Positions 26,062 to 33,963 of a stretch of 49,475 bases of DNA are shown piece by piece. Each line of letters begins with the position of its first letter. Position 1 is the stretch's first letter. The translations under genes and the position numbers were made by a program. Below the pieces are notes generated by a model that was not told where the DNA came from, ran no database searches, and was given only the letters and a program-made list of their open reading frames with translations. Origin of the DNA: JAICKN01 sp036491415 (GTDB taxonomy: Bacteria > Acidobacteriota > Terriglobia > Terriglobales > Acidobacteriaceae); assembly GCA_036491415.1 (NCBI GenBank), contig DASXCC010000006.1, forward strand, positions 1-49,475, given 5' to 3'.

Positions 26062-26511
26062 ATGGACATTATTTCGAGACTGGAAACAGTGAAAGATCAA
26101 ACGCTGGCATACTTCGAGATGAATGAACAAAAACTTGCCTGCCGTTATGCGCCGGGCAAATGGTCTGTCAGTTTTATTTTGCACCATCTTGCGGATGCCG
26201 AAACGGTGCTGTACGACCGCATTCGCCGCATCATTAGCGAACCTCGGCAAGTTCTATGGGCCTTCGACCAGGACGCTTGGGCAAAGGGGCTTGATTATTC
26301 GCAGACACCGCTCGATGTATCACGGCGAATCTACGAGTCAGTCCGGGCAGGCGTCATTCATCAGGCTTGTTTGCACTACAAGAAAAATGGACACCTTGAA
26401 TTCATCCACAGTGAAACCGGAGTTCGTACTTTAAAAGCGGAATTTGATAAGATCGCCTCGCATAACGAACATCACCTGGAGCAGATCCATTTGGCCCTCA
26501 AGAATTCCTAG
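26062..26511 (+). CDS. DinB/YfiT-like metal-dependent hydrolase-fold protein
   Basis: A 149-aa four-helix protein of the DinB/YfiT superfamily. The metal-binding His triad is visible: WSVSFILHHLADAE (first His), and HNEHHLEQIHLALK (two more). Members include bacillithiol and other thiol transferases and damage-induced proteins of unclear reaction. Likely cotranscribed with the GNAT gene. Confidence 0.85.
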   Translation: MDIISRLETVKDQTLAYFEMNEQKLACRYAPGKWSVSFILHHLADAETVLYDRIRRIISEPRQVLWAFDQDAWAKGLDYSQTPLDVSRRIYESVRAGVIHQACLHYKKNGHLEFIHSETGVRTLKAEFDKIASHNEHHLEQIHLALKNS

Positions 26512-26596
26512 TATTCGTTGGCAGAGATAAGCACCGCAAATTCCCAGAACTCCAATTGTACTTCCCTACATTATCGATTTTTCTCAACTCAAAACC

Positions 26597-26625
26597 TTGG
26601 CGCGGACTATGCTTTGTGCTACAAC
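26597..26625 (+). promoter_or_regulatory. Candidate sigma-70 promoter of the GH3 gene
   Basis: TTGGCG (26597-26602), 17-base spacer, TACAAC (26620-26625), about 70 bases before the ATG at 26695. Both boxes match the consensus only partly. Confidence 0.35.
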
Positions 26626-26694
26626 TACTACGTTCTAAATTGATTTAGTAAAAAAGCAGCGCTTTCCAATCTTAATCATTTTTGGGGGCTTTTC

Positions 26695-29340
26695 ATGGGG
26701 CAAGTCCGCGTCCGACTTCTCGTGTTCTCATTCCTTCTTCTCAGTTTTGCAAGCGTTTCCGCACAAAATTCGCAACCTTCCGGCAATCCCGTTTACATGG
26801 ATTCGTCGAAGCCTGTAGAAGTCCGCGTCGATGACTTAATTTCCAGAATGACTCTGGAACAGAAAGCCTCGCAGCTGGTCAATCAAGCGCGCGCAATTCC
26901 CGAACTCAATGTTCCCGCTTACGACTGGTGGAGCGAAGCTCTGCACGGCGTCGCCAATGCCGGAACCGCAACAGTATTCCCCGAGCCCATCGGACTGGCA
27001 GCCACATTTGATTCTCCGCTGATTCACAGCATGGCGGTCGTCATCAGCACCGAAGCTCGCGCGAAGCATGATCAAGCTGTCCGCGCCGGACGCCGCGACA
27101 TTATGGAAGGCCTCGACTTCTGGTCTCCGAATATCAACATCTTCCGCGATCCCCGATGGGGACGTGGGCAGGAAACCTACGGTGAAGATCCTTACCTGAC
27201 CGCGCGCATGGGCGTGGCCTTTGTGACCGGCATGCAGGGAGACGATCCGTTTTACTTCCGCGTAATCGCCACGCCGAAGCACTTTGCTGTTCACAGCGGC
27301 CCGGAGCCCTCCCGCCACAGCATTGATGTTCCGGCTTCGAAGCACGATATGGAAGACACTTACCTGGCCGCGTTCCGCGCCGCGATCGTTGAAGGCAAAG
27401 CGGAATCCACGATGTGCGCTTACAACCGCATCAATGGCGAACCCGCCTGCGCCAACACTTTCTTACTTGAAAGCCAGTTGCGTGGCGCATGGGGCTTTAA
27501 AGGCTATGTCGTTTCTGATTGCGACGCAGTCGCTGACATCTACAATGGCCATCATTTCACGCGTTCGCTGGCGGAAGCTGGCGCGGTTTCGTTGAAGACA
27601 GGCATGGACAACGAATGCGCCGATTTCTTCACCCGAGCCAAAGACAACTCTGACTACGTGAAGTTTATTGACGCTGTGCATCAAGGCATTCTCAGCGAAA
27701 AGGATATTGATGTTTCCCTTCGGCGTTTATTCACCGCGCGCATGCGGCTCGGCATGTTCGACCCGCCCGAGAAAGTCCCATACGCTAACATTCCTGAATC
27801 CGAAATCGACAGCGCTCCTCATCGCCAGCTTGCTTTGCAGGCGGCACGTGAATCGATAGTTCTATTGAAGAATGACGGCGCTCTTCCCCTGAATTCCAGC
27901 ATCAAGAAAATCGCTGTTGTTGGGCCCTTGGCCGAACAGCTTCGCGTGCTGGAAGGCAACTACAACGGAACCCCATCGCACTCGACGAGCGCGCTGGAAG
28001 GCATTCGCAAGCAGTTTGCTTCAGCCGATGTCACGTTCGCACCCGGAATGAACTTCCTGCGCACCGAAACGGTTGTGCCGGGAAGCGTTCTCACCACTCC
28101 CGACGGTAAGCCCGGATTGAAAGCAGAATATTTTGCTGACGAATTGAAAGGAACGCCGCAAGTAAGCCGCGTGGATTCCAGCGTCAACCTGCAACTCTTC
28201 CGCCCCGGAAACGATGCCGTTGCTCCGCCGGAGGGAATGCGGGACTTCTCAGTGCGTTGGACCGGCTTCCTCACTCCGATGGAATCGGGCAAATACAACA
28301 TCGGGTTGTCAGGTTCCATGAACCGGCTCTGGTTCGATGGAAAACTGATTCTGGACGATTCCGAATTGCATGATCCTCATCCGCGAACGGTTCCGGTTGA
28401 TCTGCAAAAAGGTCATCGCTATCCGGTCAAGGTGGAATACCTGCGCGGCGGTTTTGGAACACGGTTTGTGTGGTTGAGTGTTCTCGCCAATCCGTTAGCA
28501 GACGCGGTTGCAGCGGCGAAGAATGCCGATGCCGTCGTCGCCGTGGTGGGCATTACTTCTCAACTCGAAGGCGAAGAGATGAAGGTAAGCATGCCCGGCT
28601 TCGTCGGCGGCGACCGCACCAGCATTGATCTTCCAAAAGAAGAACAGGACTTGCTGGAAGCAGTCGGCGCGACTGGCAAACCGCTCATCGTCGTTCTGAT
28701 GAATGGAAGCGCGCTGTCTGTGAATTGGGCCAATGCTCACGCCAATGCAATTCTCGACGCATGGTATTCGGGCGAAGAGGGTGGCACGGCCATTGGAGAA
28801 ACAATCTCCGGAACCAACAATCCCGCCGGTCGATTGCCGGTCACGTTCTATACCGGAGTAGATCAGCTTCCTCCGTTTACCGATTATGCGATGACCAATC
28901 GCACCTATCGCTACTTCGAAGGAAAGCCTCTCTATCCGTTTGGCTTTGGCTTGAGCTATTCGAAGTTTGAATACAGCAACCTGAAACTCTCCACAAATAA
29001 TGTGCAAGCGGGCGATCCGCTTACCGTGGATGCGGATGTAAAAAACACCAGCCAGAAGGATGGAGACGAGGTGGCAGAGCTCTACATCACATTCCCCAAA
29101 CTTCCGGGAACTCCACTGCACGCGCTGCGCGGATTCACACGCGTGCACGTCGCCGCAGGATCTACACAACATGTCGAGTTCAAGCTTGACCCTCGTGGAT
29201 TGAGTATGGTGGACTTGGCAGGAGATCGTTGGGTTGCCGCCGGGAACTACACGCTCACCGTAGGTGGAGGGCAGCCGGGTACCGCGGCAAACGCCGACGC
29301 ACAGTTCACCGTCACAGGCAATCAAAAGCTGCCAGAATAA
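26695..29340 (+). CDS. Secreted GH3 glycosidase with PA14 insert (beta-glucosidase/xylosidase)
   Basis: An 881-aa enzyme with signal peptide (LLVFSFLLLSFASVSAQ). The (beta/alpha)8 GH3 domain holds WSEALHGVA, DPRWGRGQETYGEDPYLTAR and the nucleophile in GYVVSDCDAVADI (Asp275). A PA14 domain (roughly residues 465-605; SGSMNRLWFDGKLILDD) is inserted in the second GH3 domain, which resumes with AAKNADAVVAVVGI and the acid/base region. A fibronectin III-like domain ends the protein. The layout matches beta-xylosidase/glucosidase enzymes of plant-fibre degraders; WSEALHG suggests beta-xylosidase. It acts in the periplasm or outside. Monocistronic, with a terminator. Confidence 0.93.
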   Translation: MGQVRVRLLVFSFLLLSFASVSAQNSQPSGNPVYMDSSKPVEVRVDDLISRMTLEQKASQLVNQARAIPELNVPAYDWWSEALHGVANAGTATVFPEPIGLAATFDSPLIHSMAVVISTEARAKHDQAVRAGRRDIMEGLDFWSPNINIFRDPRWGRGQETYGEDPYLTARMGVAFVTGMQGDDPFYFRVIATPKHFAVHSGPEPSRHSIDVPASKHDMEDTYLAAFRAAIVEGKAESTMCAYNRINGEPACANTFLLESQLRGAWGFKGYVVSDCDAVADIYNGHHFTRSLAEAGAVSLKTGMDNECADFFTRAKDNSDYVKFIDAVHQGILSEKDIDVSLRRLFTARMRLGMFDPPEKVPYANIPESEIDSAPHRQLALQAARESIVLLKNDGALPLNSSIKKIAVVGPLAEQLRVLEGNYNGTPSHSTSALEGIRKQFASADVTFAPGMNFLRTETVVPGSVLTTPDGKPGLKAEYFADELKGTPQVSRVDSSVNLQLFRPGNDAVAPPEGMRDFSVRWTGFLTPMESGKYNIGLSGSMNRLWFDGKLILDDSELHDPHPRTVPVDLQKGHRYPVKVEYLRGGFGTRFVWLSVLANPLADAVAAAKNADAVVAVVGITSQLEGEEMKVSMPGFVGGDRTSIDLPKEEQDLLEAVGATGKPLIVVLMNGSALSVNWANAHANAILDAWYSGEEGGTAIGETISGTNNPAGRLPVTFYTGVDQLPPFTDYAMTNRTYRYFEGKPLYPFGFGLSYSKFEYSNLKLSTNNVQAGDPLTVDADVKNTSQKDGDEVAELYITFPKLPGTPLHALRGFTRVHVAAGSTQHVEFKLDPRGLSMVDLAGDRWVAAGNYTLTVGGGQPGTAANADAQFTVTGNQKLPE

Positions 29341-29356
29341 CTAAAGCACCAAATAC

Positions 29357-29388
29357 AAAAGGCAGAATGCGGAAGCATTCTGCCTTTT
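29357..29388. terminator. Intrinsic terminator after the GH3 gene
   Basis: AAAAGGCAGAATGC (29357-29370), loop GGAA, GCATTCTGCCTTTT (29375-29388). A strong symmetric stem with A- and T-runs; it can serve both strands. Confidence 0.92.
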
Positions 29389-29411
29389 ACTTTTGTCAAA
29401 CTTCCCAAGAG

Positions 29412-29912
29412 CTATTCCGCTTTCAACGCCACCCACTGTCGCCCTGCATACAGCTTATATCCGTCACCGTCAGCTTTCATGGTGAGAGGCACAGGACGTT
29501 TCAAGTCAGAATCGGTTTGTGCGCTTACGCTGAACAGTTCCTCCGAGGACACGTTCAGAACTGAGAACTTGCCTTCCTTGGAGAAACCAAATCCATATTC
29601 GCCCGGAGCCAACTCGGTGCCGCCTACGTTCAGCTTTATCTCAGTGATGAAGAATCCCTGATACTTCGCTTTCACGTCGGTCGAATATCCGCCAGTGTCT
29701 ACGAGTCCGGCTAGTACGAGTTTTCCATCCGCGCTAAACCCAGCCGAGTTTCTTAATTGAACGGTGGCCGACTGTCCGCGGAAAAAATAGGTCGCGGGCA
29801 CGACTTTTTTCAGATCATCGGCCTTCAAAAGACCGGAAGCTACCTCTGCCACCAGGAATGCCGAGGTCAGCAGCAACAACAGAAGAGAACCGACGGAGAG
29901 CGACCGCTTCAT
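29412..29912 (-). CDS. Exported protein of unknown function
   Basis: ATG 29912 is preceded by GGGAGGAG; the longer frame to 29975 has a Cys-rich leader with no site. The protein is 166 aa with signal peptide (SLLLLLLTSAFLVAEVASG). The mature part is beta-rich (FFRGQSATVQLRNSAGFSAD, AKYQGFFITEIKLNVGG, GEYGFGFSKEGKFSV). Similar small exported proteins are common in acidobacteria; no function is known to me. Convergent with the GH3 gene. Confidence 0.65.
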   Translation of the reverse strand: MKRSLSVGSLLLLLLTSAFLVAEVASGLLKADDLKKVVPATYFFRGQSATVQLRNSAGFSADGKLVLAGLVDTGGYSTDVKAKYQGFFITEIKLNVGGTELAPGEYGFGFSKEGKFSVLNVSSEELFSVSAQTDSDLKRPVPLTMKADGDGYKLYAGRQWVALKAE

Positions 29913-30074
29913 TGACTCCTCCCAAGAAGTTGATTTGCAGAATTTGCAACAGATTTTGTTTCGATTATGCCGCACCAGAATACTCGCACCAGAATACTAT
30001 AGAGAGGAGCAATTTCAGATATCACGTCGTGAGCAAGGTTCTTCCCACATGAAAGCGGCGCGCATAAGGCAACC

Positions 30075-30812
30075 ATGTCTTTCCAAAAACATTGTCCCGT
30101 GAAAATTCTGCTTTTTATTTTTTTATTGGCTGGATTTGCAGCTTCCCACGCGGAATCGCACGTCACGAAATATTTTCTTGTGCTTCTGAAGCGCCCACCC
30201 AATGCTCCGCAACTCAGTCACGACGATGGCGATAAACTCCAGCAGGAGCACATGGCGAATATTCGCAAGCTGTATGCGGACCACAAACTGGTGATCGCCG
30301 GGCCGTTTGCCGACGAAACCTTTCTGCGCGGCATTTTTGTGTTGGCAGCGAACTCCCAGAAAAAAGCGGAGGAGTGGGCAAACAGCGATCCAGCAATTAA
30401 GTCAGGACGTCTTTCCGCGGAAATCTACGGCCCGTGGCTGGTTGATCCCAACCAGATTCATCATCCTCTTGCCGATGCGCAGGGGATGGAGCAGTACACA
30501 TTTATCCTGCTCAACCGCGGCGAAAAATGGGATGCAGTTTCAAGCAATTCTGACGTAATGAAACAGCATGCCGCATTCATTCAGAACATGATTGCGCAAG
30601 GAAACATCGCAATTGCCGGAGCGCTCGCGTCCAACGCTTCGAATGATCAGAGCGATCCTCGCGAGGTCATTATTTTTCGAATTGCCGACGATCAAGCCGC
30701 GGACATGATCCAGGACGATCCCGCCGTGAAAGCCGGCGTTTATAAGGTAGAGATCCATCCCTGGATCACCGGCGCAGGCGTGCTGGCGCCGGGGCAACCA
30801 ATGCAAAAATAG
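30075..30812 (+). CDS. Exported protein with two YCII-like domains
   Basis: A 245-aa protein with signal peptide (ILLFIFLLAGFAASHAESH) and two copies of the YCII ferredoxin-like fold: residues 30-120 (KYFLVLLKRP, ADHKLVIAGPFADETFLRGI, DPAIKSGRLSAEIYGPW) and 135-235 (QYTFILLNRG, AQGNIAIAGALASNAS, DPAVKAGVYKVEIHPW). The second copy is more divergent. YCII domains are usually cytosolic with a catalytic His/Asp; the export signal here is unusual. It ends 12 bases from the msrB stop, so both genes share a short convergent junction. Confidence 0.75.
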   Translation: MSFQKHCPVKILLFIFLLAGFAASHAESHVTKYFLVLLKRPPNAPQLSHDDGDKLQQEHMANIRKLYADHKLVIAGPFADETFLRGIFVLAANSQKKAEEWANSDPAIKSGRLSAEIYGPWLVDPNQIHHPLADAQGMEQYTFILLNRGEKWDAVSSNSDVMKQHAAFIQNMIAQGNIAIAGALASNASNDQSDPREVIIFRIADDQAADMIQDDPAVKAGVYKVEIHPWITGAGVLAPGQPMQK

Positions 30813-30824
30813 ATTCAGCGTTGG

Positions 30825-31400
30825 TTAGCTGAACTTCACCAGATTGAGCGAAGCCGAGTTCATGCAATAGCGCAAGCCTGTGGGTTGCGGGCCATCATCG
30901 AATACGTGGCCAAGGTGCGCATCACACTCGGCGCACAAAACTTCTTTCCGTATTCCATAGCTCAAATCTATTTTCGTTTTCACATTTTGTTCGGCAATCG
31001 GCTCCCAGAAGCTCGGCCAGCCTGTACCAGATTCGAATTTGGTGTCTGAACTGAAAAGCGCATTGCCGCAGCAAATACAGCGATACAAGCCTTTATCATG
31101 CGACTCGGCATAGCGACCGGTGAACGCCCGTTCTGTGCCAGCTTCGCGGGTAATTTCAAACTCATCGGCACTCAATTGTTGTTTCCACTCCGCTTCAGTC
31201 TTATGCACCTTCTTCACTTGCGCCTTGCCGATCTTCTTGCCGTCATCTCCGAACTGGATGACCGTCACCGTTTCATTGCCTCCACCAGCGTCAGAAGTTT
31301 TTGCCGCAACCGCGCTCGGCGACGAGAATTTCATCCAAAGTGCGGCAGCTCCTCCACCCAACGCAAGGAACGAACTTGCCAGAAAATTTCTGCGATTCAT
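30825..31400 (-). CDS. msrB: Exported peptide-methionine (R)-S-oxide reductase MsrB
   Basis: ATG 31400 has GGGAG upstream; 191 aa. N-terminus MNRRNFLASSFLALGGGAA looks like a twin-arginine signal. MsrB domain: zinc Cys pairs in RCICCGNALFSS and CAECDAHLGHVFDDGP, substrate loop SGTGWPSFWEPI, and catalytic Cys in GLRYCMNSASL. The usual resolving Cys before GWPSF is absent, so recycling depends on an outside thiol donor. It reduces Met-R-sulfoxide in exported proteins. Third gene of msrA-dipZ-msrB, 15 bases behind dipZ. Confidence 0.92.
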   Translation of the reverse strand: MNRRNFLASSFLALGGGAAALWMKFSSPSAVAAKTSDAGGGNETVTVIQFGDDGKKIGKAQVKKVHKTEAEWKQQLSADEFEITREAGTERAFTGRYAESHDKGLYRCICCGNALFSSDTKFESGTGWPSFWEPIAEQNVKTKIDLSYGIRKEVLCAECDAHLGHVFDDGPQPTGLRYCMNSASLNLVKFS

Positions 31401-31415
31401 AATGACTCCCATCGA

Positions 31416-33149
31416 TTAACCAAAAGTAAAGGCAAAGGCCTGCACGCCAGGATCTAGAAACTCAATCTCAAACGTTCGATCTTCCACTGGGCCTTTCTGC
31501 CGAATTAACTGATACAAACGATGTTCCTGCACGGTTCCGTTGCCATTGGAATCGACGTCCACGCCACGATCATCCCCGGGCGCGGTGCCATCCAGCTTCA
31601 CGCGGAAGCGTACCGGCTTGCCATTCTTGGTTGGGCCGAGAACTAAATGCAAATCACGCGCGTGAAAGCGAAACACGATTTTGCCCGGTGCGGACTGCAA
31701 CACCGCGCTCTCTTCACCAACCTTCCACGATCCGCCAAGTCCCCATTGATTGACGGAAAAGCGAGCAGGCAGCGAATAAGTTTTGCGCGCATCCTGCCCA
31801 AAACCTTCAGGCGATGCGAAATGCGAAGCGCGTTTGTAGCCGATGTAGGTTTCGGGAGAGCGCACATCGATGTCGCTTGGCGCAGCCTCTACGCCTGTTC
31901 CAGCGACATTCGCCATACCTCCGGGCAAACCCTTCGCGCCATTTTCTTTCAGCAATTCCTGAATCACGCGTTCGGATTCGTCGTAATCTCCCTCACCGAA
32001 GTGATGATGACGAATGCGCCCTTGGCCATCGATGAAATAATGCGCAGGCCAATATTCATTATGGAAGGCGCGCCAGATGTTGTATTCGCTGTCGATGGCC
32101 ACGGGATAAGTAATTTTTAAATCTTTCACAGCCTTTTCGACATTCGAGCGGTCTTTCTCAAAAGCAAATTCCGGAGTGTGGACGCCGATCACCACCAGCC
32201 CTGCGTCTTTATATTTTTGCGCCCAGGATTCGACATAAGGCAGAGCGCGCAAGCAGTTGATGCAGGAGTATGTCCAGAAATCAATGAGCACAACTTTGCC
32301 GCGCAACGCTTTGCGGTTCAGCGCCGGTGAATTTAGCCAGGCGGTGGCGCCACTCAATTCCGGCATCGTCCCCTCATCCAACAACATTTCCTGTTGCTGT
32401 GGCTCGGGAGCGCTGGCGTGGACGATTTGCTTGTCGCGATCGAATACATGAATTAAATGTTCTTCAGCCTTGTTCGTGTTGACGAAAGAAAATTTAGTGA
32501 GCAGGTTCGTGTCCCATCCCGCGGCGATCGCAATCACGCCGAAAATGACTGCGGCGCCAATCGCACGGCGAATCCAAACTTCCCAGGAAAGAGATTTTTT
32601 CAGCGCGCCAAAAACTTTGTTTCCCGCAAACAGCGCAATTCCCAACGACGTCGCCGCGCCAAGGGCAAACGAAAACAACAGCAATGAAGTTTTTGCTCCC
32701 GGTCCTTGATAAGCCGCGCCCGTCAAAATCAGTCCAAGAATCGGTCCCGCACACGGAGCCCAAAGCAAACCCGTTGAAATGCCCAGGAGAAACGACGTGC
32801 CCACACTATTCGGTTGCGTCGATCCGCTTTGCAGCCGTCCGCCGAAATGCACTAGCGGGCGTGTAATCCACTCCGCGACCACCGGGAAAATCAGGCTGAT
32901 GCCCATGACGAGAAAAATCGCCATCGCTACATAGCGTCCGCCCTGGTTCAGACGGATTACCCAATGTCCGCCGAAAGCAGCGGCTACGGCCACGGCCGAG
33001 AAGGTGACCGCCATGCCAACAAGCAGCGGCAACCCGGAGCGGCGAAATGACTGATCGGCGCGGGCAAAGACGAACGGCAGCACCGGAAGGATACACGGAC
33101 TCAGGATCGTCAGAACTCCGCCGATGAACGCTAGTAGATAGATGAGCAT
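31416..33149 (-). CDS. dipZ: DipZ-type thiol:disulfide transporter (CcdA + thioredoxin)
   Basis: A 577-aa fusion. Residues 1-240 are a CcdA/DsbD-like membrane domain with the two conserved Cys (SPCILPVLPF, Cys19; LLWAPCAGPILG, Cys133). Residues 255-400 are a TlpA-like thioredoxin domain with CINC (Cys296/Cys299). The C-terminal 170 residues match the beta domain of mycobacterial DipZ. The protein carries electrons from cytosolic thioredoxin across the membrane. Position between exported msrA and msrB suggests a dedicated donor for them. Confidence 0.9.
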   Translation of the reverse strand: MLIYLLAFIGGVLTILSPCILPVLPFVFARADQSFRRSGLPLLVGMAVTFSAVAVAAAFGGHWVIRLNQGGRYVAMAIFLVMGISLIFPVVAEWITRPLVHFGGRLQSGSTQPNSVGTSFLLGISTGLLWAPCAGPILGLILTGAAYQGPGAKTSLLLFSFALGAATSLGIALFAGNKVFGALKKSLSWEVWIRRAIGAAVIFGVIAIAAGWDTNLLTKFSFVNTNKAEEHLIHVFDRDKQIVHASAPEPQQQEMLLDEGTMPELSGATAWLNSPALNRKALRGKVVLIDFWTYSCINCLRALPYVESWAQKYKDAGLVVIGVHTPEFAFEKDRSNVEKAVKDLKITYPVAIDSEYNIWRAFHNEYWPAHYFIDGQGRIRHHHFGEGDYDESERVIQELLKENGAKGLPGGMANVAGTGVEAAPSDIDVRSPETYIGYKRASHFASPEGFGQDARKTYSLPARFSVNQWGLGGSWKVGEESAVLQSAPGKIVFRFHARDLHLVLGPTKNGKPVRFRVKLDGTAPGDDRGVDVDSNGNGTVQEHRLYQLIRQKGPVEDRTFEIEFLDPGVQAFAFTFG

Positions 33150-33164
33150 GGTTTCTTTCTCGCG

Positions 33165-33854
33165 CTATTTGTACAGGTCAGGCAACAACTGCTTCAAGTG
33201 CACAACTTTCGGCGCGTCGTTGATCGCGATATAAGGATTGTCGGGATGCAGCGTCGCATAATTCTGGTGATAGGCCTCAGCCTCATAAAAAGCTTTTAAC
33301 GGCACAACCTGCGTTACGATCCGGCTGGAGAAAACTTTGGCCTGATCCAACTGCGCAATGTATGCCTTGGCAATGCGCTCCTGATCCGGGTTTTCATAGG
33401 AAATCATAGAGCGGTATTGTGTGCCTTCATCGGGTCCCTGACGGTTGAGTTCCGTGGGATCATGCGCAACGGAGAAAAATACTTTTAACAATTGCCCGTA
33501 AGAAACCTGCGACGGATCAAACCTCACTCGCACAGATTCCGCATGTCCGGTGCTTCCCGTGCTTACGATTTCGTATTGAGCCGTGGAGGCGTCTCCGCCG
33601 GCATATCCAGAAGTAGCGTCAATTACGCCCTTTACATGCTGGAACACAGCCTGCACGCCCCAGAAGCATCCGCCGGAAAACACAGCGGTCTGCGCAGCGC
33701 CTTTTGCCAATGGCATATCCATAGCAGGCGACGGGATGGCAACTGCGCTACTTGCCCTCGCCTGGCGCAAAAATAGTCCCGCAATCACTACGAGGAAAGG
33801 AAGGAAAATCGCAACCTTTATATAGGATGTCCAATTTCTTGATGGCTTGTTCAT
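33165..33854 (-). CDS. msrA: Exported peptide-methionine (S)-S-oxide reductase MsrA
   Basis: A 229-aa protein with N-terminal membrane/signal segment (YIKVAIFLPFLVVIAGLFL) and MsrA domain: FSGGCFWGVQAVFQHVKG (catalytic Cys), TSGYAGGDASTAQYE and EAYHQNYATLHPDNPYI. It has only this one Cys, so no resolving Cys, and depends on an external reductant. It reduces Met-S-sulfoxide on the outer side of the membrane. First gene of the operon; dipZ follows after 15 bases. GCGAGG lies 8 bases before the ATG. Confidence 0.92.
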   Translation of the reverse strand: MNKPSRNWTSYIKVAIFLPFLVVIAGLFLRQARASSAVAIPSPAMDMPLAKGAAQTAVFSGGCFWGVQAVFQHVKGVIDATSGYAGGDASTAQYEIVSTGSTGHAESVRVRFDPSQVSYGQLLKVFFSVAHDPTELNRQGPDEGTQYRSMISYENPDQERIAKAYIAQLDQAKVFSSRIVTQVVPLKAFYEAEAYHQNYATLHPDNPYIAINDAPKVVHLKQLLPDLYK

Positions 33855-33963
33855 GAGAAAACCTCGCAGTCCATATGATTCAGCACCAGGGTAAAAGTGA
33901 CGCGGAAAATTTCGCCGTAATTTACTTAAATTTGACCATATTTATACATTTTAGGTACGAAAA

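Noticed and set aside
28495..29325. 276-aa open frame on the minus strand
   Set aside because: Antisense to the conserved C-terminal half of the GH3 enzyme, with no recognisable domain.
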